Notes under the pieces: model-generated
What the model was told of the DNA's origin: nothing
Databases searched by the model: none
Seen by the model: only the letters and a program-made list of their open reading frames with translations
Source: Batkoa obscura
Taxonomy: Eukaryota; Entomophthoromycota; Entomophthoromycetes; Entomophthorales; Batkoaceae
Assembly (NCBI GenBank): GCA_030770535.1
Contig: JASVEC010000041.1
Coordinates: 1-64,000 of the forward strand
Reading direction: 5' to 3'
Length of the DNA stretch: 64,000 nucleotides
In this document: positions 31,311-46,602 of the stretch, piece by piece
How the letters are laid out: each line of letters begins with the position of its first letter
Position numbering within the stretch: the stretch's first letter is position 1
Made by a program: the position numbers and the translations under genes

Positions 31311-32547
31311 ATGGAGATCTTTTCTTTAGTTGTTTCTTCACTGCAAGCATTTATACAAGTAGCCTGTGTTTCTCTGTTTGGCTTCATATTAACGAGAAGA
31401 GATATAATTGATAAAGCAATTCAAAGTAAGTTTCAATAATAAAGGTTTATTAGTATAACTTATTAACAGTCAAATTATAGGGATTATCAAAAATTAATGT
31501 ACAGTTTTTTACCCCATGTTTATTATTTACCAAGATGGCATCAAATGCCACTTTGACTACACATTTAAGTATGTGGCCAATCCCTACTATTTATTTCACC
31601 TTATTTTTAGTATGCTGGAGTATATCAAAGCTTGGCTCAAAGATTTTAGGTTTACCTGAGCCTATGCGCAAATTTGTTACTTTAGCTTCTATTACCCCGA
31701 GTGGTAACTCTTTACCAATATCTTTGATTTAAAGTGTAACTATTAGCTCCGTTGCCAACCATCTTCTTCGCAATGAAAACGACACCTTAAAATAGATAGG
31801 GGGAGAGGAATTATGTATATTGTTTTATTTGTTGCAGTTTCTAATATTATAAGATGAAGTTATGGCATCACTTTAATTCAAAATCCAGAAAATAAAGCAT
31901 GTGACACTATCGAAGATAGAAAAAATAACAACAGTATAGTTCATACTAAACCACCGCCTATAGTTAAGAGTAAACCTCAAAGTATTCCACTTTATCAGAG
32001 ATTTGTAAGTTTTATTAGACCAGTATTCTCAAGTATTTATAACTTTTTTAATCCACCCTTAGTTGCAATTTTCGCTGCTTTATTAGTCGGGTCTATTCCT
32101 CAGCTTAAAGGATTATTATATGGTCCATCACCTATATTCGGAGCAGTTGCTAAAGCTTTAGAGGCATGTGGTGGGGCTGCTATTCCTATTGTTCTTATCA
32201 GGCTAGGATCTAATATATTTATGTTACTACAAGGATCTAAAAGTGTAAACATCCGAGTTGTAGGTTTAATTATTATAATTCGATTTTTGTTGGGGCCATT
32301 GGTAGTCATAGGTTTACTTGTTTTAGCAAAACCATAGTTCTACTTGGGTCATGGGCCAGTGTTCATATTAGCTATGATGATAGTAGTATCTACCCCAACA
32401 GCTATCAACTTACTGAATATTTGTCAATCTGTTAACAAGTTCGAAGAAATGTCTATACTACTTTTGTACTCATACATACTCTGTCTTCCTATCATGACTT
32501 TATTGGTTACACTTTATTTATGTATCATTCAAATTTTACAGTTTTAA
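31311..32547 (+). pseudogene. decayed PIN/auxin-efflux-carrier-family transporter (PILS/Ecm3-like)
   Basis: The family is a membrane transporter with two bundles of about five helices joined by a loop. Exon 1 (31311-31425) gives MEIFSLVVSSLQAFIQVACV; an intron ends at 31480. Then come LSKINVQFFTPCLLFTKM and ITPSGNSLPISLI (the conserved N-S-LP motif), then RGIMYIVLFVAVSNIIR. After the loop, the C-terminal half reads NFFNPPLVAIFAALLVGSIP, ACGGAAIPIVLIRLGSNI and DPVF-like GPVFILAMMIVVSTPTAIN. In-frame stops interrupt it at 31730 (TAA), ~31854 (TGA where Trp is expected) and ~32336 (TAG). There is also a frame break near 31790, and exon 1 joins out of frame. The conserved residues otherwise persist, so decay is recent or some breaks are sequence errors. 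Neighbouring genes use these stops normally, which argues against codon reassignment. Confidence 0.75.
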
Positions 32548-32832
32548 TAATCATAACAATTTTTCATTTTACTTATATTAAATTTATAATAAATTATTAT
32601 TATAAACGCTATATTTTTGATTAAATTTGATATTTTCATTTTTTACCATTATTTTGTAGTTATTACCAAAGCATAAAATTTGAAATTGTTAGTTTAATCA
32701 AGTAAAAACATGCCTATAAATTTTACTACCAGCTTGATAGGCTAAATTTTTTGAGAAATAAAAATTAGAATGAAGCTTTCAGTTTCATCAACTTTCATTT
32801 TCTATCTTTTTGACAAATAAATTAAACAAACT

Positions 32833-33480
32833 ATGATCATACAAGGCGCAAACGCGTATTGGAACAAAGTACTAAGCTCAAATCAGGAAGACATCAAAGA
32901 TTTTACTCAATTATTGAGTCGAATGCATGCTGCAAGGAAAGAAGTTGAAAGGAATGTAGATGCTTATATTCAAAAAAAAGATGTTAAACAGCAATTTAAA
33001 GGAGAGAAGGCTGTTAACTCAACGATGATTACTAACAATAAAAACAGGTAAGTGTTGAACTTCATATATCCATGTAACAATGCATTAATTTATTTCATTA
33101 GTTTTGGTCTAGGAATGACTTTAGAAGAATTCAAGAAGAGAAAGACAACTCAAAATAATGCTAAAACTCAAGTTGAACAAGAAAAATTGAATAATTTAAA
33201 ACGAATTGTTGAAGACAAAGAAGATAGTAAATATAACAACCCAAAAAACGAAACTTTAAAGCCTAACGGTACACCTATAATCAATAATAAAAAGAACAAA
33301 TGGAAAAAGTCGGTTAACGATGGAAGAGAGCTACAAGAGTTTTACTTTAGTAATACAAATCAACATAACAGTAAAGCAGATTCGGATGGAAGATATGTGA
33401 GAGTAAAAGCAAATAAGAAAAAGAAAAAGGCAAATGGTGTTAACAGTACTAGCCAAGTAACAGAACAAACTAATTTATAA
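32833..33480 (+). CDS. hypothetical lysine-rich protein
   Basis: Two exons, 32833-33047 and 33102-33480 (intron 33048-33101), give 197 residues. The N-terminal ~70 residues look helical (AYWNKVLSSNQEDIKDFTQL and RMHAARKEVERNVDAYIQ). The rest is charged and low complexity, with a Lys-rich C-terminal block (VKANKKKKKANG) that could act as a nuclear signal. I do not recognise the family. Clean splicing and the lack of stops support a real gene. Confidence 0.65.
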
Positions 33481-33603
33481 TATAATATAATAAACATATT
33501 TTTTTAATATATATTTTCCAACTTTACTAAAATACTAATAGTTCAAAAGATTTTAATAATAAAATTTAAATTAAATAATTATTATTTTTATTTGCAAAAT
33601 AAC

Positions 33604-34198
33604 TTAGTAGAAATAACCAAGAATTTTACCACCAGTGTGCTTACGACGAGCTTCTTCGTGGTCCATAATACCGGCAGAAGTAGTAAGTACAATATAACCT
33701 ACGGAACGAGAAGGAAGTAAATCAGTAATCCATTTTTCAATTTCGGTGATTTGAATGTTGAAACGTGGGGAAATAACACCACATTTGTTAAGACGGCCAT
33801 TAAGTTGGATAACTAATTTACCGGAACGATGGTCATCGATCTCTTCGAATTCCTCAATGTAACCTAAATTATGAATTAATATTTGTCATCTAATAAAAAT
33901 TGTGTAATTTAAAACTAATATAAAAACTACAAATATTCTCACTAGAATATTAATTTACCAAAGGCTAAAAGAAAAAGTAGGTGGAAACCTCTTATCATAA
34001 AGATAAAAGAATTACTTTCTCCAGTTATGCTTTGGCTGAACTCGATTAAGTAAATAAAAACTTACCATGCTTTTGCATAACGGTTAAGAATTTGATAATA
34101 ACCTTGGAGGTTGGACGAATGAGAACTTGACGTTTTCCTTTCTTTTCAGCATTGCTGATAGATTTAAGACAATCGTGTAATACGGAAATTCTGACCAT
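33604..34198 (-). CDS. cytosolic 40S ribosomal protein uS8 (Rps22/RPS15A)
   Basis: Exons 34198-34066 and 33863-33604 give exactly 130 residues, the family length. It starts [20 protein letters not shown] and contains [40 protein letters not shown] and the C-terminal block [20 protein letters not shown] ending GYFY. It is a primary binder of 18S rRNA. Its single intron (34065-33864, 202 bases) is about four times longer than other introns in the window and contains strong hairpins, reported separately. Confidence 0.96.
33864..34065 (-). ncRNA. candidate structured RNA (possible H/ACA snoRNA) in the uS8 intron
   Basis: On the minus strand the intron holds an imperfect hairpin whose outer arms are CCAAAG and CTTTGG and whose tip is the 8-bp CTTTTATC/GATAAGAG. 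An ANANNA-type sequence (AAATTA) follows, then a second hairpin (AATATTC...GAATATT) and an ACA downstream (TTACACAAT). Ribosomal-protein introns commonly host snoRNAs. The order hairpin, H-like box, hairpin, ACA is suggestive, but the second hairpin is short. This is inference only. Confidence 0.3.
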
Positions 34199-35165
34199 TT
34201 TTTATATAGCACTACTAATCGATTTGTTAATATTCTTGTTCATTAAACTAAATAGAGTGTCGCAATAAAAATAAATAACAGTTTATAATGGTATGCGATT
34301 CTATATAGTTGTTATTAGCTTATGTAATATAAGCTAATAACTTATTCAAAGGTATCTTTGCTAAGATTTCTTGAATAATAATACAAGTTCACCATAAATT
34401 AGAGTTCATCTTCCCATTTAAATGTATTCGAGTTTATATTTTAATAGTAATATAAACTTACCCTTAAGCAAGAGAGGTTATTAAAGTAAAAGGAGGATTT
34501 TTTTATAGAATTTCAGTTTTACTAGTAGCTTTTGCTATTCTAATAAAAAATTTTAATCCCCTGCTTTTATTTGTCAAAGTTTTTTTTTGCACAATTTCTG
34601 CACTTACTTTTCTGGATTTCGAGCTTAATATTTATGGGATTTGTTGAGATTTTTTAGAAGTTCCTGTAGTTTTTTCCTAAAAAGCAGAAAGTTATTGGCT
34701 GCAGCATAAATTTAAAATTATAGAAGTTTCTAGCTTAGTAAATCTTGCTAAAATTTAGAAATTGTAGTAAATATTTTATCTGTTGCAGCTCTACATCCCT
34801 ACCGGCTTTTCCTGCTAAAACCAATTTAGATACTTTGAAAAAACTTAAACTGATAAAAAATATCGAAGTTATCAATAGATATTTAGAGTAGTATCACTTA
34901 AAGAATCCGGCTTTAATATTTTTATGAAAATGAGTCAAAATTAAAATCAAACTATTCAAAACACTATTAAAATAGGTATATTTAAATTAATCTGATTCGA
35001 CTCTTAAAATCTAAGGCTACTTACTATTTTTAGTAACTGTATTAAAATTATAGTTTATTAGCATTCTAATATGTTAGCAACTTAAAAATGAAAATAAGTG
35101 GATTAGTAAAAGAGATCATGTTAAAAAAGAAATTGTTATTTTATTAAATATAATCAATCAATAAA
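34199..35165. other. intergenic stretch
   Basis: About 1 kb upstream of uS8 and downstream of the quinone oxidoreductase gene. No elements or coding signal recognised. Confidence 0.55.
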
Positions 35166-36227
35166 CTAAGGAATGAGTACTAATTTACCAGTAGATTTGC
35201 GACCTTCCAATTCATTATGAGCGTCAGCAACTTGTTTCAAAGGGAAAGTTTTGATATTAAAAATCTCTACTTTTTTATCAGCAAAAAGTTTGAATAGTTC
35301 CTTGTTATAGTTATCAAATGAATCATCTCCAGTAAAAAAGCTAAATAAAGAAGTACGCATAAGCTTAACACTTTTAGCTGTTAATTTAAATATATCAACT
35401 GGTGGCACTTTACCAGAGGCGTTTCCAAAAGACACAAAGGTGGCTAAATGCCCACATGACTTTAAGCTCCCTTCAAATGTATCCTTACCTACACCATCAA
35501 AGACAGCTTGTACCCCTTTACCGTTAGTAATTTCTAATACCTTTTCACCAAAATCTTCTTTGCTATATAAAATAGTATGGTCGGCACCAGCTTTCTTTAC
35601 TAATTCTGCTTTTGCTTCAGTTGATACGGTTCCGATTACTTTGGCTCCAAAATATTTGCTCAATTGAACTAAGAGTAAACCAACACCACCCGCAGCTGCA
35701 TGGACTAATACGGTATCACCCTTCTTTACTTGGTAGGACTCAGTTACCATAGTGTATGCGGTAAGACCTTGTAAGGGAATAGAGGCAGCAACTTCAAAGT
35801 CTAAGTTATCCGGAACAATGGAGGCTAAATTTTGTGGCACTGGGGTATAATTAGCATAAGAACCTTGGGTCATATAAGCTACTCTATCCCCTTTCTTAAA
35901 TTTTGTTACTTTGCTTCCTACTTCTTCCACTATACCAGCACCTTCTCTTCCAAGTACAAATGGTAATTGAGTTGGATATAAACCGCTACGTTGATAAGTA
36001 TCAATAAAGTTAATACCAATTGCCTTGTTATTAACTAAAATTTGATCGTCTTTAATTTGTGGCTTTTGTGCTTCTTTATAGTCTAAAACTTCAACACCTC
36101 CATTTTTTGTTAATTCAATAGCGTAACTCATCTTTGATGTTTTTCTTGTTGTTTGTTTAAAAGTTTGATAGAGTGGTGTATTTATATATCTTTTGGATAA
36201 TAAAATTGTTGGAGTTAACCTTAACAT
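35166..36227 (-). CDS. quinone oxidoreductase, zeta-crystallin-like (MDR family)
   Basis: A single exon of 353 residues that reduces quinones with NADPH. It has the MDR layout: a GroES-like N-terminal domain (VNNKAIGINFIDTYQRSGLY, LPFVLGREGAGIVEEVG) and a Rossmann fold with AAAGGVGLLLVQLSKYFGAK. The C-terminus is NELEGRKSTGKLVLIP. No zinc-ligand cysteines are seen, as expected for the quinone reductase branch (yeast Zta1). The first Met adds a basic 32-residue leader (MLRLTPTILLSKRYINTPLY) before the family-conserved MSYAIEL start at 36131. Dual cytosolic and mitochondrial isoforms from two starts are possible; this is inference. Confidence 0.92.
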   Translation of the reverse strand: MLRLTPTILLSKRYINTPLYQTFKQTTRKTSKMSYAIELTKNGGVEVLDYKEAQKPQIKDDQILVNNKAIGINFIDTYQRSGLYPTQLPFVLGREGAGIVEEVGSKVTKFKKGDRVAYMTQGSYANYTPVPQNLASIVPDNLDFEVAASIPLQGLTAYTMVTESYQVKKGDTVLVHAAAGGVGLLLVQLSKYFGAKVIGTVSTEAKAELVKKAGADHTILYSKEDFGEKVLEITNGKGVQAVFDGVGKDTFEGSLKSCGHLATFVSFGNASGKVPPVDIFKLTAKSVKLMRTSLFSFFTGDDSFDNYNKELFKLFADKKVEIFNIKTFPLKQVADAHNELEGRKSTGKLVLIP

Positions 36228-37726
36228 TAGTAATTCAAAATTTCAGAGTTTTAGATTTTAAATTGATGACGAAATCTTATTAAAAATTTCAAATCATCTT
36301 GCTTTTAATAGATAATTTGTTGCTATTTTTAAACAAAGCTCAAATACTATCTAATCATATAATGAATTACTTTATATGGCATTTACAAGAATGTTTGTTA
36401 TTTCCATCACTGACAAACGTTTTTTCCTATAATCCGAGCTGTAGGGAAATCGAATATTCGTTTTTACAGTAGAAATAGCCCATTTGTTTTTATAATAGAA
36501 ATAGCTCATTTACAAAGTAAAAGTGTTACAATATTAGAAACTAAAAATCGCCTTCAAAACTATCAACTATTGACAGCCATCGAATAAGCGTTAATATAAT
36601 TTTTTATAAAATAAATATTGTAGTTTAAAATTTTATTATTAATACGATGAAAAAATTAATGAATTTTAGATATATTTTTATTATCTATAACAAAATTAAT
36701 TCAAATGTTGCTATTCTTAATTTGAAAAATAAAGTAAAAATAGAAATATTTTTATAGAACTTAATCAAAATATGCTATTTTCGTTAGTAATGTTAAACAT
36801 TTAGTTTTGATAGTAACTTTATAATACTAAATTTTAAATAATAGAGTAAACCTAAAAAATCAAATTAATAATTAAAATACCTTAAATTTGGACCTTACAA
36901 TATCTCATTTACCTATTTTATCCAAAGCTACATTTTGATAAGCTTGGTATTAGTAATATGTTAGCTATTGATTAAATAAAGCTAATAAGCTAACATTTAT
37001 TCTTATTATTTTATATAAACGATTGTACAATTGTTATAGCCACTTTTGTTTTAAGAGATAAGCTAGTTTTATAAAACCTATGTTGCTAAAAATAGAATAT
37101 TGGTAATTATCATGTTAAAATAAAATTATCAAAAAATAGATGGGGGTGTTTTTTTTGGCTTGATCACTTTTTCTATCTTTTGAGTGCTGTTCAAGCGAAA
37201 AAATTGCTAATAAAATTGTTAAATTTAAAAACACATGGAGATATATTTTATTCAAATACTGATGAAAAAAATAAATAACGTCTAACATTTGCCCATGAAA
37301 TAATAAGACTTCTATAAAAATAGGGCTATTTTTTTATAATAGAATTTATATTCTTAGCTATAAGCATCGGAATCGCAGTATTGTCTGAATTATAATGGTC
37401 TTATTATGTTTTCTATTTATTCTTTTTCATAATCCATCGTTCTATATCTTATTTAGCTTTCTTACTATTCTTTAAGCTCTATCTGTTGATAAGAATAAAG
37501 TACTATCAGTTTAAAGAATTTAGGAAAATTAGTCAATGATTATATAAGAGTGTAAATAAAATCTAGAAAAATGTTTTTTAGACATTAAACAAGCAAAAAA
37601 TTAATTCTATTTTCATAGAATATCCTAACAAAAATGAAATTTCTACTTTTTGATTTTAGCAAAAAAGCACCACTAAATATTTAACTTTAGAATAAAGATA
37701 GAACTATTTTATCAAAGAACTAAGAA
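36228..37726. other. divergent intergenic region with one miniature element
   Basis: 1.5 kb between the quinone oxidoreductase (-) and Dus2 (+) genes. It contains the family A element at 37139-37241; otherwise nothing is recognised. Confidence 0.55.
37139..37241 (+). mobile_element. miniature inverted-repeat element, family A copy 9
   Basis: Forward copy: GATGGGGGTGTTTTTTTTGG at the left, TTGCTAATAAAATTGTTAAA inside, decayed right end (ACACATGGAGATA). Confidence 0.78.
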
Positions 37727-39387
<1,661 letters not shown>

Positions 39388-39507
39388 CCTAATAAATTAT
39401 TTCAATGTTATATATCATTTATTATTATCACTAGTATTAGTCTTACTATTTAACATTTAATTTAAAACTCTCAAGATTATAATTTAAAAAATTTATTTTA
39501 AAAAGAT

Positions 39508-40644
39508 TTAACTGGTTTGGGCAAATTTGACACCTTTAGCAATGTTACCTTTAAGTTGAGAAACAGCTTCCTTAATTAAATCTTGTTCAAATGGAGTAAT
39601 TTCACCAACTGGGTGGATCTTTTCTACACCATTTTTACCAAGTTCAACATTGGTAGCAAAGAATTCAGCACCATCTTCCTTGAAAATTGGAGATTCAACG
39701 AAAGCAGGTTCAATGATACCTTGTTTACCATCAAGAGCTTGTAAAAGGGAAGAAGTGAATCTAGCACCAGCGAAAGCCATTGATAAAGTAGCTGAGCCAG
39801 TACCATTTTTAGCTTTAACAACTTCATCACCACCAAATTGAACACGGTGAGTTAAAGCTTTAAGCTCTTCGTCATTTAATTTAAGTCCAGAAACTTGAGA
39901 AAATAATGGTACAATAGTAGTACCAGAGTGACCACCAATAACTGGTACATTGACTTCTTTTGGATCTTTCTTTAAATGTTCAGAGATGAATCTAGAAGCT
40001 CTAACAACATCTAAGGTAGTGACACCGAATAAACGTTTAGCATCATAAGCATTATGTTTCTTTAAAACTTCAGCTACAATTGGTACAGTGGAGTTAACGG
40101 GGTTAGAAATAATTAATAAATGAGCTTTTGGGCAATACTTAGCACAAGCAGAAGCTAAGTCTCTTACAATAGAAGCATTGATGTTAAATAAATCATCACG
40201 AGTCATACCTGGTTTACGTGGTACACCAGCTGGAATAACAACAACATCGCAACCTTCTAAAGCATGCTTAAGACCATCGTTTTCTCCAGTGAAACCTTTA
40301 ACCTTTTGAAAAAATTAAGATGAATTAATAAATTTTATATTTTAAAAACTTACAGTTGAGTTAGTGTTGATATGAGCTAAATCAGCAGCAACACCTGGGG
40401 TATTAACAATATCATAAAGAGAAAGTTCAGTAACCAATGGGTTTTGTTTTAATAATAAAGATAATGGTTGACCAATACCACCAGCAGCTCCTAATACAGC
40501 TACTTTAGCAGCATTCTATAAAAAAGAAATATTTAATATATTTAATAGTTCTTATATTAATAGCTAATAACTTACAGCAACGCTACTGGAAGAAAAGTTA
40601 CGCTTAGATAAGCTAATAATGTTACGAAGACCAGTGTTAATCAT
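39508..40644 (-). CDS. malate dehydrogenase, mitochondrial type
   Basis: NAD-dependent interconversion of malate and oxaloacetate. Exons 40644-40576, 40515-40354 and 40302-39508 give 341 residues. The N-terminal presequence ([20 protein letters not shown]) suggests mitochondrial import. The Rossmann motif [17 protein letters not shown], the substrate-binding loop [27 protein letters not shown] and the catalytic histidine in [12 protein letters not shown] are all present. There is no C-terminal peroxisomal signal (it ends KFAQTS). It is convergent with Dus2, with 120 bases between the two stops. Confidence 0.96.
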
Positions 40645-41490
40645 TTTATGTAAGTTATTTTTATGAAAATGAAATTAAATGATTTTATAGTATGCTATTT
40701 AGCCTTTTTTTCGAATGAGATCACGGTTTTTGATTCTGTCCCATAAGTTATGATACGCTATCAGATGCTTAAGGTTTAGGAAATGAAATTTAAGCCACAT
40801 TTGTTACTGTTTTATTTGTTAACTTCTAAGAATTATAAACAGATAGAATATTCTATATAATACTTTGTCAATCAAATTTTATAAGATTATTATTGCAAGT
40901 TGTAGTATATGGTGATATTTTTTTTGGCTTCATTACTTTTTTCATCTTAAGCACTATTTGAGTGAAAAATTTGTTAGTAAAATTCTTAAACATAAAAATA
41001 CATCCCCATATATTAAAATTTAATGTATAATATGAAATGCAATATACAGCTTATAAGCTAAATATAGTAATTCTACTATTATTTAAGGATAATCAGTGGT
41101 TAATCGAATATTGAATATATAAAAAATGATATAATTTTAATATTCTGTTAAATAATAATTGTATTAATTCTAAAAACAGATAATCTATTTATTATATAAG
41201 GTTCCTTTTAATGCTTTGTTGGATTTAAAATTTACAAAATTTGTCAATAACTATTCTCAATATATACGTATACTCTTGAAAGTTAAAAAGTTGTAACAAT
41301 AATAAATTATAAACTCTATAAAACTCATTATAAATTTTATTCCTAATTTTAATTCTTCTATCAAAAAATTAAAACAATTATCAAAATAGTATCAAAAAGA
41401 TAGAGGGCAGGATGCAAAAGCATAGAAAGATAGATTTTATAAAAAAGAAGCGTTAGAAATCAAAAAATTAGTTGAATGTATTATTTTGAA
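40645..41490. other. intergenic, one miniature element
   Basis: Spacer between the malate dehydrogenase and Hog1-like genes. It contains the family A element at 40908-41010. Confidence 0.55.
40908..41010 (+). mobile_element. miniature inverted-repeat element, family A copy 10
   Basis: Forward copy: TATGGTGATATTTTTTTTGG, AAGCACTATTTGAGTGAAAA, right end AAAATACATCCCCATA followed by TATT. Confidence 0.85.
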
Positions 41491-43182
<1,692 letters not shown>

Positions 43183-45484
43183 ATTTGTTTTAGAAACTTG
43201 AAGTAAAAAAATAGGAATTTATTAACATCATTGCTTTATTTATATAACTTTTTCTCATCCTTTTTTTTGTGGTGAACTTAAGCTTTATTGGCTCATCAAA
43301 ATACTATCCAGTAACTGTTTTTTTACCAAGTTTTGTGAACTAAAAAGGATTTAGTAAAGTTTAATTTAAATCTTTGAATTATGTTAGAGTTACTAAGATT
43401 TATAAGAATAAATCACCAATTTTAAACTTATAAAATAGTCTACCATTTAACACCATCCTAATCTATACTTTCAACACAATATAATCTCATATACAGTATC
43501 TATTCTCCTCTTACTCCTCACTTCGAATATAGGCTATTTAATTTAAGCATTTAATTCCTTGTACCAATCAATTGTTATTAACTTCTATTCAGTTTTTAAG
43601 GTAATTTTATTAGATAAAATTTGTCCATGGTTAAGTGTTAATTATGAAATCATCAAGGATCAAGAAATTAAATTTCGGTCTGAAATAGGAACTTGAGTTT
43701 GAAATTCATCTTTTAAAGTGAGAATTACATCACTATTTTGTTAGTATTCTCGTTCTAAAAAATTTAAAAGTGGAGAGGATAAAGTGTACCGATTAAATGA
43801 ATTGGGTACTACGAGTTTAAGTTAATGTTCTTTGTATGGTTTAACTATTATACAAATCACTATATAATGTATTAATTATTATACTTTGTTCAATATTAAC
43901 ATTTTAAAGGACTGAATTTAAATCTATTTTTAGTATAAGCTAAGTTGAATATTAATATCTTTAATTAAATTAAATTGAGTCAAATATTTGATTATAAACA
44001 TGTGTATTCTTATATTTTATAATGATGCAAATATTAACTTTTATAAATGAATGGCTTAGCTTTAAAATGTTTATTTTAAATTTTAATTTCAATTTAGTTA
44101 CTTAATATATTTGATTAATAGTATATGAAGGATACTTTTGGTTTCATCACTTTTTTCATTTTTAAGCGCTATTTCTATTTAAGCGAGAAGATTATTAGTA
44201 GAATTCTTTAAAAATATATCCCTGTTAAACAAACTTTTTTGTAAGGTAGAAATAAATTTACAGTTATAAACATATTGAAATCTCATTATTATTTTGGAGT
44301 TTATTAAAAAGTAGCATTTGTTATAAATTCTTTATATCTACGAATAGATTAAACTTGTGAATGCTATTATTTTGAATGTTCATATATAAAATATGATAAT
44401 TGAAATTAAATTAAAGTACACCTTTTGAATATAACATAATAAAACATGATATTTGAAATAAAGCATAATACAATATTTAAAATCATAGTACTTTATTAAT
44501 ATCAAATATTCATTTTATAAAACTTTATTTTAATTCAAATAAACTGGTCTAGACTTATCTTTACAAAGATAATCTTTTTATAAGGGATATATTTAAAGCC
44601 TCTTATACTTTTTTTCACTGAAGCTTTTTATAGTCACTAACTTTTGGTCTGTTCATTATTATGCAATATTTTTAATACTAATGTATATTGGTCTACTGTT
44701 GTTTTCTTTTTGTTTCTTATTTGAAATAATTTATATAAAGCAAAGCATAAAATTAGTAGTATGACTTGTTATAAACAAAAATTAGAACTTTTATATTAAA
44801 GTACTTTCCTCTAGTATATGAATTTTTTTTACCCTTTCTTATCTTAACTCAATCTTCTCCCTTTCTATTGTTAGATTTTTAATCAGCAATCCATTTAAGA
44901 ATCCTTCGGTTTCTTCTAAGCTTTATTAAAAAATATATAATATTTTAGATAGTTTCATTGTTTTATAAATAAAATAGAGATTTATGATATTAGTTTGTGC
45001 TATTATAAGATCGAAAATCACGTTTCAATTATTTTAATAATTACGATTGCTTTTATATAACGTTTAACAAGTGATTCTATTATTACTGACTTTGATTTTA
45101 CTAGTCTTATTGCTGTTTTTTTAAGACAAGTCGATATCAAAAAGATATTATCACTTAATTCTATCAATTAGAGAGGAGAAATTGTAAGAAAATTACATAA
45201 AAAATAAAAGGACTGTTTCTAAATTTGATTATTGTTACAACTTTATATTATAGACTATCAATAAACATCTTAATATGATTTAATATTTTCACATAAAATA
45301 ACCATAATCACTCAAAAAAATAGTTTAAGGAACAACAAATCAATTAGATAATGCAAAAATTCCAACCCCATTATTTGTTGAAAAAATTGAATAAAATAGT
45401 CTCAATTATTCAATATTACTCAGTATAAAATAAAATTAAAAATAATTTCGTTAAAGAATATTACTATTTTTTCTTAACATAGCT
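43183..45484. other. long divergent intergenic region, one miniature element
   Basis: 2.3 kb between the Hog1-like (-) and Mpv17-like (+) genes. Only the family A copy at 44124-44225 is recognised. Six-frame reading shows no exon-like blocks. Confidence 0.55.
44124..44225 (+). mobile_element. miniature inverted-repeat element, family A copy 11 (diverged)
   Basis: Forward copy: TATGAAGGATACTTTTGGTT, TCATCACTTTTTTCATTTTT, TAGTAGAATTCTTT, right end AAATATATCCCTG. Confidence 0.7.
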
Positions 45485-46165
45485 ATGATTTATCAATATT
45501 ATCAACGTTTGGTTCACTTCTCCAAAACCAATCCCGTAATTACATTAACTATCACAAATATGGGACTTGCTGCTATAGCGGATATAACTGCTCAATCGGT
45601 CGCTAATTTAGATAAAGAGTTTAATATTGTAAGTCATCAACCATTTGATAGCTATCGTTTTATGAGATTTGTATTATATCAAGGAGCATTTGCGCCTATT
45701 TGTTACAAATGGTATTCTATATTAGATAAAAGTATACCAGTTAAAATGGCAAGTGAGTTACCTAGTAATACTAAAAAATTTAGTAGTTTCCAAAATATTT
45801 ATCAGCCAGTATTAAAACGAGTGTTTGCAGATCAACTGTTTTTTGCTCCATTAGCAGTAGGTTGTTTCTTTTTAGTTATGCCATTGTTAGAAGGAGGTAA
45901 TTGGTTACAGATTAAAACAAAATTTAACGAAGTAAGTAGAAAAAGTTCATAAATTTAATTAATAATAATAATTTTTATTTAGTTATACTATCCAACCTTG
46001 TTAGATAATTGGAAGGTATGGCCTTTATTTCAGTTAGTAAATTTTTGTTATGTACCCTTATTTTTCCGTTTGCCTTTTGCTTCCATTATGGGTATCTTTT
46101 GGAATACTTATCTTTCTATGGTTAATGCTCAAAGCCCACCATTTTCAACTGAAAATATCAATTAA
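45485..46165 (+). CDS. Mpv17/PMP22/Sym1-family membrane protein
   Basis: Exons 45485-45931 and 45983-46165 give 209 residues. The family spans mitochondrial or peroxisomal membranes and forms small channels or buffers membrane stress. It has the N-terminal YQRLVHFSKTNPVITLTITN with the conserved pattern of a tandem A.L...GD-like region (GLAAIADITAQSV), RFMRFVLYQGAFAPICYKWY, and KRVFADQLFFAPLAVGCFF. The C-terminal signature is DNWKVWPLFQLVNFCYVPLF ending RLPFASIMGIFWNTYLS. The W-WP-Q-NF-VP signature is intact. Confidence 0.92.
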
Positions 46166-46229
46166 ATTAAAAACAAAGTTTGATTTTTTTTAAATATTTT
46201 ATATGGAATCAATAAGTTTTAATGTTAAT

Positions 46230-46602
46230 TTATTTTTTAAAAAACATTCTTCCCCAAGTTTTCTTTAATACACTTTCTTTAACTTTATAATGCCATACCC
46301 ATCGTGCTGCTTTTTGTAAAGCTAACTCATAATCATGATATTCAAATGGAAAATTGAATTTGATAAAATTGTTGTCAATTAATTCCATATAATATTTAGA
46401 TAACATTTCTTTCATTTGTCTATTTAAAAAAAATACATTAACAATTTTACTTTGATGTAAAAAATAGAATTAAAACTTACAGATTAACATGTGATAAAAC
46501 TTTGTTATACAAATCTAATACAAACGCTACAACTATGAAGGTACCAAGTAACAAAGGAACTAGAATCAAGTCTAATGGACTAACGTAATACAACTGTATC
46601 AT
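46230..46602 (-). CDS. small single-span membrane protein, unknown
   Basis: Exons 46602-46481 and 46419-46230 give 103 residues. One clear transmembrane segment lies near the N-terminus (LILVPLLLGTFIVVAFVLDL). A basic, aromatic C-terminal part follows (YELALQKAARWVWHYKVKES, then KKTWGRMFFKK). I do not recognise the family; the size and topology resemble small mitochondrial or ER assembly factors, which is speculation. It is convergent with the Mpv17-like gene, 64 bases apart. Confidence 0.68.

Noticed and set aside
31730-32338. Possible reassigned stop codons (TAA/TAG as Gln, TGA as Trp)
   Set aside because: Other genes in the window end at these stops normally and contain none internally, so a decayed gene or sequence errors are more likely.
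39624-39845. Extra open frames on both strands inside malate dehydrogenase
   Set aside because: They are alternative-frame shadows of a strongly conserved enzyme.
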